A DNA stretch of 64,000 nucleotides, from assembly GCA_965247965.1 (NCBI GenBank), contig OZ252053.1, positions 868,001 through 932,000 of the forward strand, in the 5' to 3' direction. This document shows positions 57,179-64,000 of this stretch, piece by piece (positions within the stretch are counted from its first letter, which is position 1; each line of letters begins with the position of its first letter). The DNA is from UBA7328 sp965247965. Lineage in GTDB: Bacteria > Bacteroidota > Bacteroidia > Chitinophagales > Saprospiraceae. A program made the position numbers and the translations under genes. The notes under the pieces are model-generated. The model ran no database searches and was not told the DNA's origin. It was given only the letters and a program-made list of their open reading frames with translations.

Positions 57179-58318
57179 CTAAAATAAGGATTCCTCGGTT
57201 TTGGTAACTTTATTGATGTGGCCGCCCAGGGACACACCTGTCAATTCGCATATTTTCTGAAGGTCGTTGCGCACTGCTTCAATGATTGGTATTCCTGTTT
57301 CCAAACGTCTGTCCCTACATATTTTTTCGGGTTCACCAGGAATCAATACGCGTTCCTTACCGGGAATCGGCCTGGTGCTTTTCAGTGTCCGAATCCAATG
57401 GTCAATCTGATTCTTGAATTCATCTTTATCCATAAAACTTTCAATATCCCATGCTCCCATAAATTGACCCATTCCCTTTCCTACACTTTTATCGACACCC
57501 GGTTCTCCAATAGCAAAAGGAGGAACAAAAGGGCCCCAGTTCGCCCCGCTCAGTACACCGCAAAGAATATCTACCATAGTACCCAGGCCATATCCTTTGT
57601 GTCCCCCACGCACTTTTTCAGAACCTAGCGGAAGCAAGCAAGCCCCATCCAAAAAGTCTTCAAATCGATTGGTATGCTTTCCTTCTTTATCGATCACCCA
57701 CCCTTTCGGAAGGGGTTCTTTTTTTCTATACTGAATTTCGGCTTTGCCAAAAGCTACTGTGCTTGTTGCAAAATCGATAACGATGGGGTCTTCTTCGCTT
57801 CCCGGAAATGCGATTGCGATGGGATTAGTGCCCAGCATTCTTTCCCTCCCCCATAGTGGAGCCACGACTTTTGAAGAATTGGTCATTGAAAGTCCGATCA
57901 TGTCTTTTTTCAATGCCTCATTCACATAATATCCTGCCGCACCGTAATGGTTACTGTTCCGAAGCGCTATCCAACCAGATCCGTATTCTGCTGCTTTTAC
58001 AAGAGCGATTTTATACGCCTTTGGCGCAACAACTAATCCCAAGCCATTGTCGCCATCGACAGTCGCGACAGATTTTCGGTCTTTCACGATTTTGACATTT
58101 GGTTTGGCATTATACCGGCCTTCTTTCAGAAACCAGCAATACATAAACAGTCGAGCCACTCCATGCGAATCAATTCCATTTATATCGCTATAGTGGAGTA
58201 CTTCAGCAGCGAGTTCTGCATCTTCAAGCGGCACCTTAAAGTGGATGAGATTTTGAATAACAAAATCATTTAAGATCTCGGGCCGATAGTAGAAATAAGT
58301 ATTTTCTCCCGCCATCAC
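57179..58318 (-). CDS. Ldh-family malate/L-lactate/ureidoglycolate dehydrogenase
   Basis: 379 residues. DINGIDSHGVARLFMYCWFL, WIALRNSNHYGAAGYYVNEA (catalytic His), IGLSMTNSSKVVAPLWGRER and GHKGYGLGTMVDILCGVLSG define the type-2 malate/lactate dehydrogenase fold, which differs from classical lactate dehydrogenase. NAD(P)-dependent oxidation of a 2-hydroxy acid. Upstream neighbours on the same strand include a class II aldolase, and hydroxyacid dehydrogenase, Gfo/Idh and symporter genes follow: a sugar-acid context. Confidence 0.9.
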   Translation of the reverse strand: MMAGENTYFYYRPEILNDFVIQNLIHFKVPLEDAELAAEVLHYSDINGIDSHGVARLFMYCWFLKEGRYNAKPNVKIVKDRKSVATVDGDNGLGLVVAPKAYKIALVKAAEYGSGWIALRNSNHYGAAGYYVNEALKKDMIGLSMTNSSKVVAPLWGRERMLGTNPIAIAFPGSEEDPIVIDFATSTVAFGKAEIQYRKKEPLPKGWVIDKEGKHTNRFEDFLDGACLLPLGSEKVRGGHKGYGLGTMVDILCGVLSGANWGPFVPPFAIGEPGVDKSVGKGMGQFMGAWDIESFMDKDEFKNQIDHWIRTLKSTRPIPGKERVLIPGEPEKICRDRRLETGIPIIEAVRNDLQKICELTGVSLGGHINKVTKTEESLF

Positions 58319-58394
58319 AAAAGTTCAGGATTCAGATAGAAATACTTTAGTGGCAGAAACTAAGAACGGGTAACATTCAACTGGCAACTCAAAA

Positions 58395-59180
58395 TTAATT
58401 CAAGAAGTCCGGCTGTTCTGCCACAATATCCTGCCAAATCGGTTGATAACTAAACCAACCGGAAAACGGAAATCCTACTTCTTTATCCCTGGTGCGTATA
58501 GCCACTTCATGGCTGATGGGCTGGGTCTTGAGGCCGGTCATTTCCGCAAGGATTTGAGATTGGCAGCAGCGCTCCATAGCAATAAACCAAAAAGCAGCTT
58601 CTTCGACATTACGGCCTACGGTAAGGATACCATGGTTTTTAAGTATTACTGCCTTTTTGTCTTGGAGGGCTTCGGCAATTCGATCACCTTCGGAGGTCTT
58701 GAGAACAACTCCTGTAAAATCATCAAAAACTCCATGATCCCCGTAAAACATGCAAGAGTCCTGGGTCAACGCGTCGAGAGGACGTCCGAAAGCTGACCAG
58801 GTCTTCCCATAAAGTGAATGGGCATGGGCGGCTGCTATAACATCCGGACGTGCGACGTGAATTCTTGAATGTATGGCAAAAGCTGCCTTGTTCAGCATTT
58901 TGTCCTTTCCACCTTCGACTATCTTCCCATCCTCGCTAACGAGAATGAGATCGGATACTTTCATTTTATTAAAAGAAATAGCAAAAGGATTTACCCAAAA
59001 ATGATCAGTTAATTCAGGATCTCGTGCGGTAATATGCCCCGCGACTCCATCCGAAAATCCGAACTTACCGAACACTCTTAATGCTCCTGCCAATTGCTCT
59101 TTTCGATGTTGTCTTTCTTCTGCAATGGTTGCTCTTTTAGGATATGCGTCTTTGAGATGATCGGGATTTTCTACTGCCAT
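58395..59180 (-). CDS. Class II aldolase/adducin-family protein
   Basis: 261 residues from the ATG at 59180; the longer frame adds a hydrophobic stretch not seen in the family. GFSDGVAGHITARDPELTDH, FWVNPFAISFNKMKVSDL, VIAAAHAHSLYGKTWSAFGR (Zn-binding H-x-H) and ILKNHGILTVGRNVEEAAFW (third His) are as in fuculose-phosphate aldolase-like enzymes. The aldolase substrate is undetermined. Same strand as and 76 bp upstream of the Ldh-type gene. Confidence 0.88.
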   Translation of the reverse strand: MAVENPDHLKDAYPKRATIAEERQHRKEQLAGALRVFGKFGFSDGVAGHITARDPELTDHFWVNPFAISFNKMKVSDLILVSEDGKIVEGGKDKMLNKAAFAIHSRIHVARPDVIAAAHAHSLYGKTWSAFGRPLDALTQDSCMFYGDHGVFDDFTGVVLKTSEGDRIAEALQDKKAVILKNHGILTVGRNVEEAAFWFIAMERCCQSQILAEMTGLKTQPISHEVAIRTRDKEVGFPFSGWFSYQPIWQDIVAEQPDFLN

Positions 59181-59486
59181 TGTACTACGTCTTTGTTTGA
59201 AGTACCGAATGTATAAAAAAAGCAATGAAAAGAACAAAATTGCAATTGAAAGATTGAAATTGGCCCGCCTATGCCAAGGCTTCGGCGGATAGGCAGTCGG
59301 CAGTAAAAAAGTTTTTGACTAATTCTCATTTTTGATTTGCTATGCCTAGTAAATATGCGAAAGGCAAAAGTGAAAGGAGGGAAATCCTGTCATCTAAACA
59401 TTCTGCGCATCCTTCGACTCACTCCTCTTCGCCTTCTCAAAACTGTCACAATTCCGTCTAATGAGCTTTTAATTACATTTGCATTT

Positions 59487-60440
59487 ATGAAGCAAAAAAT
59501 TCTCATAACGCATCCCATAAAAGTCAAAAATTTCCCGAAACAAATAGACGGAATCGACATTGAAGTGTTGGAAAATCGCGAAGACCGCTATGGGCAAACG
59601 TCGAGAAGAATTCATGAGTACGATGGATTGGTGTGTATTGCAATATCAATTGACACGCGGATGCTCGATCGCGCTGTAAAACTAAAAGTAATCTCAGCAT
59701 ATGGTGTTGGTTATGACAATATTGATGTCTCAGCTGCTAAAAGAGCCGGCGTCGCCGTTGCCAATACTCCGAATTCAACAACGATTCCTACAGCTAATAT
59801 GGCTATAGCCCTCATGTTATCGTTGATGCGAAAAGTCGCCGAACTCAACCATAAAATGAAGTCAAGAACTCTAGGTGAATGGCATAGAAGAGACTCGCAA
59901 GGCACTACTGTAGAAAATAGTACACTGGGCATTATCGGCATGGGAAGAATTGGAAAAGCAATGGCGACCAGGGCAAGAGCTTTTGGAATGAATATCATCT
60001 ATCATAATCGAAACCGGTTGAGTGAGAAAGATGAGCGCGTTTACGTAGCTGAATACTATACCCTCGATGATCTCCTGACTAAATCAGATGTAGTCTCCAT
60101 TCACACTCCATTGAATGACCAAAGTCGATCTTTGATCGGTGAACGCGAGCTCAAATTGATGAAGCCTACAGCCTTTCTGATTAATACGGGAAGAGGCGGT
60201 GTAGTCGATGAAGATGCACTGATACATTGTCTGGAAAATAAGAAGGTAGCCGGAGCCGCCTTTGACGTTTTTGAAAATGAACCGAATCCAAGGGAAGAAT
60301 TTCTTAGCCTGGAAAACATGGTCGTTACTCCTCATTGTGGCACGGCTACTCAAGAGGCCAGGCACGGAATGATGTTGGAAGCGCTGGGAAATGTTGTTGC
60401 TTTTCTCAAAGGAGAAGAAATGACATCGAGAGTTGCTTAA
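59487..60440 (+). CDS. D-2-hydroxyacid dehydrogenase (phosphoglycerate/glyoxylate reductase type)
   Basis: 317 residues from the ATG at 59487; the upstream 50 codons lack family resemblance. SAYGVGYDNIDVSAAKRAG, LGIIGMGRIGKAMATRARAF (NAD loop), FLINTGRGGVVDEDALIHCL (catalytic Arg), FDVFENEPNP (Glu) and VVTPHCGTAT (His) are complete. Reduces or oxidises 2-hydroxy/2-oxo acids. Divergent from the aldolase/Ldh pair. Confidence 0.9.
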   Translation: MKQKILITHPIKVKNFPKQIDGIDIEVLENREDRYGQTSRRIHEYDGLVCIAISIDTRMLDRAVKLKVISAYGVGYDNIDVSAAKRAGVAVANTPNSTTIPTANMAIALMLSLMRKVAELNHKMKSRTLGEWHRRDSQGTTVENSTLGIIGMGRIGKAMATRARAFGMNIIYHNRNRLSEKDERVYVAEYYTLDDLLTKSDVVSIHTPLNDQSRSLIGERELKLMKPTAFLINTGRGGVVDEDALIHCLENKKVAGAAFDVFENEPNPREEFLSLENMVVTPHCGTATQEARHGMMLEALGNVVAFLKGEEMTSRVA

Positions 60441-60449
60441 TGGCAGACC

Positions 60450-60469
60450 CTCCCGAAAGCTTTCGGGAG
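60450..60469. terminator. Perfect 20-bp palindrome
   Basis: CTCCCGAAAGCTTTCGGGAG, 9 bases after the hydroxyacid dehydrogenase stop. A common Bacteroidota intergenic palindrome; acts as a hairpin in RNA. Confidence 0.5.
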
Positions 60470-60565
60470 ATCCCAAAACTTTCGGCATACGTTTTTGAAA
60501 ATCCACAACTTTCTTTTTGATCATTTCCGTTTATATTTGCTATAACAATCTATGAGCATTCTCCT

Positions 60566-62041
60566 ATGAAAAAGATAAACAAAGAAAAATCCCGCAGAAA
60601 ATTTATAAAGTCGAGCACAGCCGCAGCTGCGGGCTTTTATATTATTCCAAGACATGTATTAGGAGGTAGGGGATATATTTCTCCTTCCGATAAATTGAAT
60701 CTCGCAGCAATTGCCGCAGGCGGAAAAGGGGGTTCGGATATACGCAATTCATGGAATGAAGGAACGGAGAATGTTGTTGCCTTAAGCGATGTCGATACTA
60801 AAAGAGCCACAAGGTCTATTGAATTATTTCCCAAAGCAAAATTTTACAAGGACTTCCGGATCATGCTCGACGAGAAGCACAATGAAATCGATGCGGTCAC
60901 AGTATCCACTCCTGATCACTTGCACGGAGCTGCCGCTATGTCCGCCATGCAGCTGGGCATACACGTATATGTACAAAAGCCTTTGACACATAATATTTAT
61001 GAAGCAAGGCAACTAACCCTCGCAGCCAGAAAATACAAATGTGTTTCACAAATGGGCAACCAGGGAGCGTCCAATCCGGCCCAACAACAAATGATCGATT
61101 GGTTCAATGCCGGTGAAATAGGAGCTGTGAGCACCATATACGTGTGGACGAATAGGCCCGTCTGGCCCCAGGGAATTCCGGTGCCATCGGATAAGCCGGA
61201 AATGCCAGAACACCTAAGTGCAGATGATTGGGATCTATTCATCGGCCCTGCGGAACCGGTGGATTACCATCCGCTTTACCATCCGTTTAAGTGGAGAGGC
61301 TGGTGGAATTTTGGTACGGGTGCCTTGGGCGATATGGGTTGCCATTTGATTGATACTCCTTATCGCGTACTCAAATTAGGCTATCCAACGGAAGTAGAAT
61401 GCAGCGTGGGTCAGGTTTTTACAAGGGATTGGACGCCGGAGCATATTCCTGAAGGTTGCCCGCCAAGTTCGAGTGTTCAATTGACATTTGGAGCTACTGC
61501 CGTTAATAAAAAACCAATTAAATTTATTTGGTCCGATGGTGGGATCCGGCCTTTCCATCCTGACCTTATTCCAGCTGGAGACTATCTCGGTTCTCCCGGT
61601 GGTAGCAATGGCGTAATGATGATGGGCGATAAGGGAGTGATGACGTGCGGCACCTATGGCTACTACCCGAAAATCTATAAAAACAACGGCGATGTCATGA
61701 CTATGCCGGAGGATTACGAATCCGGCTATGTCAATCTGGATAAGCCTGAAAACGGACATCACGTATCCTGGGTGCAGGCATGTAAAGCCGGATTTGGCAG
61801 CAAGGAGCACAAGGGCCTTACTTCTTCATTCGATTACTCCGGGCCACTTACCGAAACGGTTTTGATGGGTAATCTTGCCATAAGAAGTTACGGCTTAGCA
61901 AGGCCAAACGACAGAGGAAGAATGGATTACTATGGCAGAAAGAAATTGTTGTGGGATGGTGAGAATACGATGATTACCAATTTTGACGAGGCGAATCAAT
62001 TTGTGAGTCGTCCGTATCGCGAGGGTTGGAAATTGATCTAA
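60566..62041 (+). CDS. Gfo/Idh/MocA-family oxidoreductase with Tat signal
   Basis: 491 residues. The N-terminus SRRKFIKSSTAAAAGFYIIP matches the twin-arginine consensus S-R-R-x-F-I-K, so it is exported folded. Then NLAAIAAGGKGGSDI (Rossmann), VTVSTPDHLHGAAAMSAMQL and VYVQKPLTHNIYEARQLTLA (catalytic Lys of EKP type, here QKP), and GFGSKEHKGLTSSFDYSGPL near the end. Probable NAD-dependent sugar or inositol oxidoreductase in the periplasm. Located before a symporter gene; substrate unresolved. Confidence 0.88.
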   Translation: MKKINKEKSRRKFIKSSTAAAAGFYIIPRHVLGGRGYISPSDKLNLAAIAAGGKGGSDIRNSWNEGTENVVALSDVDTKRATRSIELFPKAKFYKDFRIMLDEKHNEIDAVTVSTPDHLHGAAAMSAMQLGIHVYVQKPLTHNIYEARQLTLAARKYKCVSQMGNQGASNPAQQQMIDWFNAGEIGAVSTIYVWTNRPVWPQGIPVPSDKPEMPEHLSADDWDLFIGPAEPVDYHPLYHPFKWRGWWNFGTGALGDMGCHLIDTPYRVLKLGYPTEVECSVGQVFTRDWTPEHIPEGCPPSSSVQLTFGATAVNKKPIKFIWSDGGIRPFHPDLIPAGDYLGSPGGSNGVMMMGDKGVMTCGTYGYYPKIYKNNGDVMTMPEDYESGYVNLDKPENGHHVSWVQACKAGFGSKEHKGLTSSFDYSGPLTETVLMGNLAIRSYGLARPNDRGRMDYYGRKKLLWDGENTMITNFDEANQFVSRPYREGWKLI

Positions 62042-62218
62042 AAAATGATCATCTTCAAAACGGCCATTGGTCAACCGATGCAATTCAGAATGTCTTATTA
62101 ATGGCAGCGAGCCTCCGTCGGCCATAGCCTTTGGCGGCGGCACGAGGTCAGAAGATCTTCACCTTGGAGACGGGTTCCAAGCAAAAGGTCTCCCGACCTC
62201 TTTGCGCATCAGCCGCTC
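62042..62218. other. Intergenic region with GGTCTCCCGACCTC-type palindrome
   Basis: GCACGAGGTCAGAAGATC and GGTCTCCCGACCTC form a partial inverted repeat (62134-62203). It separates convergent genes and may terminate both. Confidence 0.45.
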
Positions 62219-63811
62219 TTAATCTTCTTTCCTAAGTTGGGAAGCTCCTTGATAGCGTTGCGTCAACCGCGAAATCACTACAATCGTCAGCAGACCGGAA
62301 ACCATAGCCAAAGTCCTGAACGGAAACAAAACTGCCCCTTCTTGCTCCATTGGATAATCAATGAAGGCGGGGATTCCCAACGTAGCATCACCTCCTCCAA
62401 ATCTCAAAACAAAAGCCACGACAAAGCCCGATAAAGCACCCCAAACATTCGCTTTGGAGTCAAATAGCGCACATACTAATGCTGGAAATAGAAGACAATA
62501 CACAAAATCACTACACAAAAACCAAAGCTCGTAAACACTCTCTATATTCAATGCCAAAATCGTGGCAGCGATACCAATGATCCAAATGCATCTCCTGATG
62601 ATCATAGCTAGATTTTCCGATGTCACATTCGGATTGATGAGTGGCCGATAGACATTCCAACTTGACATCGAAGCCGCTGATAAAATAGACGAATCTACTG
62701 AAGACATTACAGCTGCAGCTATTGCGCCAAGCCCTATCATTCCGACTAATGAAGGCGTCAAATAGCGCATTACATGGGGAAGTATGGAAGCGGAATTCTC
62801 AGGTTCAGGCAAACCCAAGGAATTCCAATCAGTGACCGCTCCAATAATTCCAATCATACCCGCAGGAATTGCTGCTATCAGGCAAACTATACCGGCAAAA
62901 ACAGATAGGCGTACAGCTGTCCTGGCATTTTTTGCCGAAAGAACTCTTTGAAAATATACCTGCCACGGGATACCACCAAAGATCAATAGTAGGGCATAGT
63001 CCCACCACACCCAGTAATACTCTCCCAATGCCTGCCTGGATGGTATGAGGGTTGCCTGGTTTCCGAACTGAGAAGAATACTTTTCCCACGCACTTGAGAA
63101 ACCATCAAGATGATCGGCTGCAAAGGGCAAGACGATCAATAATCCAATCATTAGCAAGGTTAATTGTACCATGTCGGTCATGGCTACGGCCCATAATCCG
63201 CCAATAGCCGTGTATGCGATGGCGATCACGGCCGATATAATAATGGCAGCTTGAAGTTCGATACCGAGTATGGTAGCGAATGTGGTTCCCAATGCCGTGA
63301 GGATAGCCGCTGTCCAAAAGATCTCTCCGCTCAGAGCGGGTAAAAACAAAACTGCAGACATTTTATTCCCGAATCGCTGTGCTAGCGGATCGAGCATTGT
63401 TTTATACCCATATGATCTCATTTTTCTTGCGAAAAATAATCCGCCTACGATCAGGCTCAAAGCGTATCCCCACGGAGCCTGCACCCATATAAGGCCATAA
63501 TTCCGGTCGTATGCGTATTCGGCTGTACCATTAATGAATCCACCGCCAATCCAGGTAGCGCTCATCGTGAATACAGCAAGAAAAAGAGGCAATTGACGAC
63601 TGGCCAATAATAGGCTGTTGACGTCGTCACCAGTTTTTAATCTGGAGGCATAGACGCCGATGCCGAATATCAAAACATAAAAAACAACAATAAAACCCAG
63701 GCCAGGCCAGGATATGTCCGAATCGGTAAGGAAGTATAAATAGGTGCCTGCAAAACCTAAGAAAATCAGGAGATAAAAAACCGGTAGGAAAAGGGATTTT
63801 GCAGATTTCAC
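62219..63811 (-). CDS. Sodium:solute symporter (SSS family)
   Basis: 530 residues with about 13 hydrophobic helices. TMSATWIGGGFINGTAEYAY, YKTMLDPLAQRFGNKMSAVL and GLGAIAAAVMSSVDSSILSA (a Na-binding Ser-rich helix) are typical SSS features, closest in pattern to choline/sugar-type members. Imports a solute with Na+. Convergent with the Gfo/Idh gene; with the neighbouring dehydrogenases it may serve sugar-acid uptake. Confidence 0.9.
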   Translation of the reverse strand: MKSAKSLFLPVFYLLIFLGFAGTYLYFLTDSDISWPGLGFIVVFYVLIFGIGVYASRLKTGDDVNSLLLASRQLPLFLAVFTMSATWIGGGFINGTAEYAYDRNYGLIWVQAPWGYALSLIVGGLFFARKMRSYGYKTMLDPLAQRFGNKMSAVLFLPALSGEIFWTAAILTALGTTFATILGIELQAAIIISAVIAIAYTAIGGLWAVAMTDMVQLTLLMIGLLIVLPFAADHLDGFSSAWEKYSSQFGNQATLIPSRQALGEYYWVWWDYALLLIFGGIPWQVYFQRVLSAKNARTAVRLSVFAGIVCLIAAIPAGMIGIIGAVTDWNSLGLPEPENSASILPHVMRYLTPSLVGMIGLGAIAAAVMSSVDSSILSAASMSSWNVYRPLINPNVTSENLAMIIRRCIWIIGIAATILALNIESVYELWFLCSDFVYCLLFPALVCALFDSKANVWGALSGFVVAFVLRFGGGDATLGIPAFIDYPMEQEGAVLFPFRTLAMVSGLLTIVVISRLTQRYQGASQLRKED

Positions 63812-63836
63812 ATGAATAAGTCAAAGGACGTACGAC

Positions 63837-63869
63837 AAAGTTGACAACTTTTCGCAAGTTGTCAACTTT
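63837..63869. repeat. 14-bp-stem hairpin upstream of the symporter
   Basis: AAAGTTGACAACTT-TTCGC-AAGTTGTCAACTTT, a perfect stem. It lies 25 bases before the symporter start, so it could be an operator, an attenuator or an intergenic palindrome. The last 130 bases of the window hold no gene. Confidence 0.5.
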
Positions 63870-64000
63870 CCCTCCGATGCCAAAAAAAGGATAGAATTGG
63901 AATTTGTCGTGCACACAGGTCAAACGGGCAAAATAGATTTTTTTTACATATTTAAACTGTAAAGCAATTTATTCACTCTTTCACATTACTTTGAAATCAC

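Noticed and set aside
63627..63923. 98-codon minus-strand frame at the right end
   Set aside because: It overlaps the symporter N-terminus in another frame and has no family features.

Overview
The window looks like an insertion-sequence-rich, decaying stretch of a Bacteroidota-like genome. Evidence for Bacteroidota is strongest from about 25 kb rightwards: a secreted protein with a C-terminal type IX sorting-type domain (FPNPF motif), DUF6090 membrane proteins, a FadL/OMPP1-type barrel, SDR/TesB/SSS-symporter genes at about 40-45% GC, and the short intergenic palindromes common in that phylum. The left part (1-24 kb) has no lineage marker. It differs in composition: roughly 50% GC or more in the 1.7-4.5 kb genes, lower in the 9-20 kb operon, and very GC-rich in the phytanoyl-CoA dioxygenase gene at 24 kb. 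Lateral transfer or a chimeric assembly around 20-25 kb cannot be excluded. I see no tRNA, rRNA or CRISPR.

Layout. 0.4-8.8 kb: a broken integron integrase (minus strand) is followed by four copies of an attC-like repeat and one classical attC. Between them lie cassette-like blocks: a mannonate dehydratase-like protein, an enolase-superfamily dehydratase, an IS110 element sitting in a TTGGCG-type repeat, an MDR oxidoreductase and a LivJ-like remnant. 9.0-19.9 kb: a compact eight-gene operon resembling the acyclic-terpene (Atu) pathway, with AtuA, biotin-dependent carboxylase alpha and beta, two large/small acyl-CoA dehydrogenase pairs and an enoyl-CoA hydratase. 20.4-23.3 kb: an IS200-type element interrupted by an ISAs1-type element with a 10-bp duplication, next to an IS1634 remnant. 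25.4-31.6 kb: one large secreted-protein gene split by an IS4/IS701-type and an IS630-type element, with an additional 7-bp duplication. 31.6-34.3 kb: DUF6090 fragments and an IS1634 element.

34.3-64 kb: metabolic genes with many broken copies. Apparently intact genes are an outer-membrane barrel, PfkB kinase, SDR, ATP-grasp, TesB, class V aminotransferase, saccharopine-dehydrogenase-like protein, amidinotransferase, MscS, PEP-hydrolase-like protein, Ldh-type dehydrogenase, class II aldolase, 2-hydroxyacid dehydrogenase, Gfo/Idh/MocA oxidoreductase and SSS symporter. Genes damaged by nonsense changes, frameshifts, internal deletions or truncation include an M20 amidohydrolase, APC permease, Rieske oxygenase, amidohydrolase, beta-barrel protein, RdhA-like protein, acetyl-xylan-esterase-like protein and metallophosphoesterase. 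A truncated group II intron and an ISKra4-type element are also present.

Functionally, the right half points to uptake and oxidation of sugar acids (symporter, Gfo/Idh, Ldh, hydroxyacid dehydrogenase, class II aldolase, PfkB kinase) and the 9-20 kb operon to branched or isoprenoid acyl-CoA catabolism. The dominant signal is active IS transposition and ongoing pseudogenisation.
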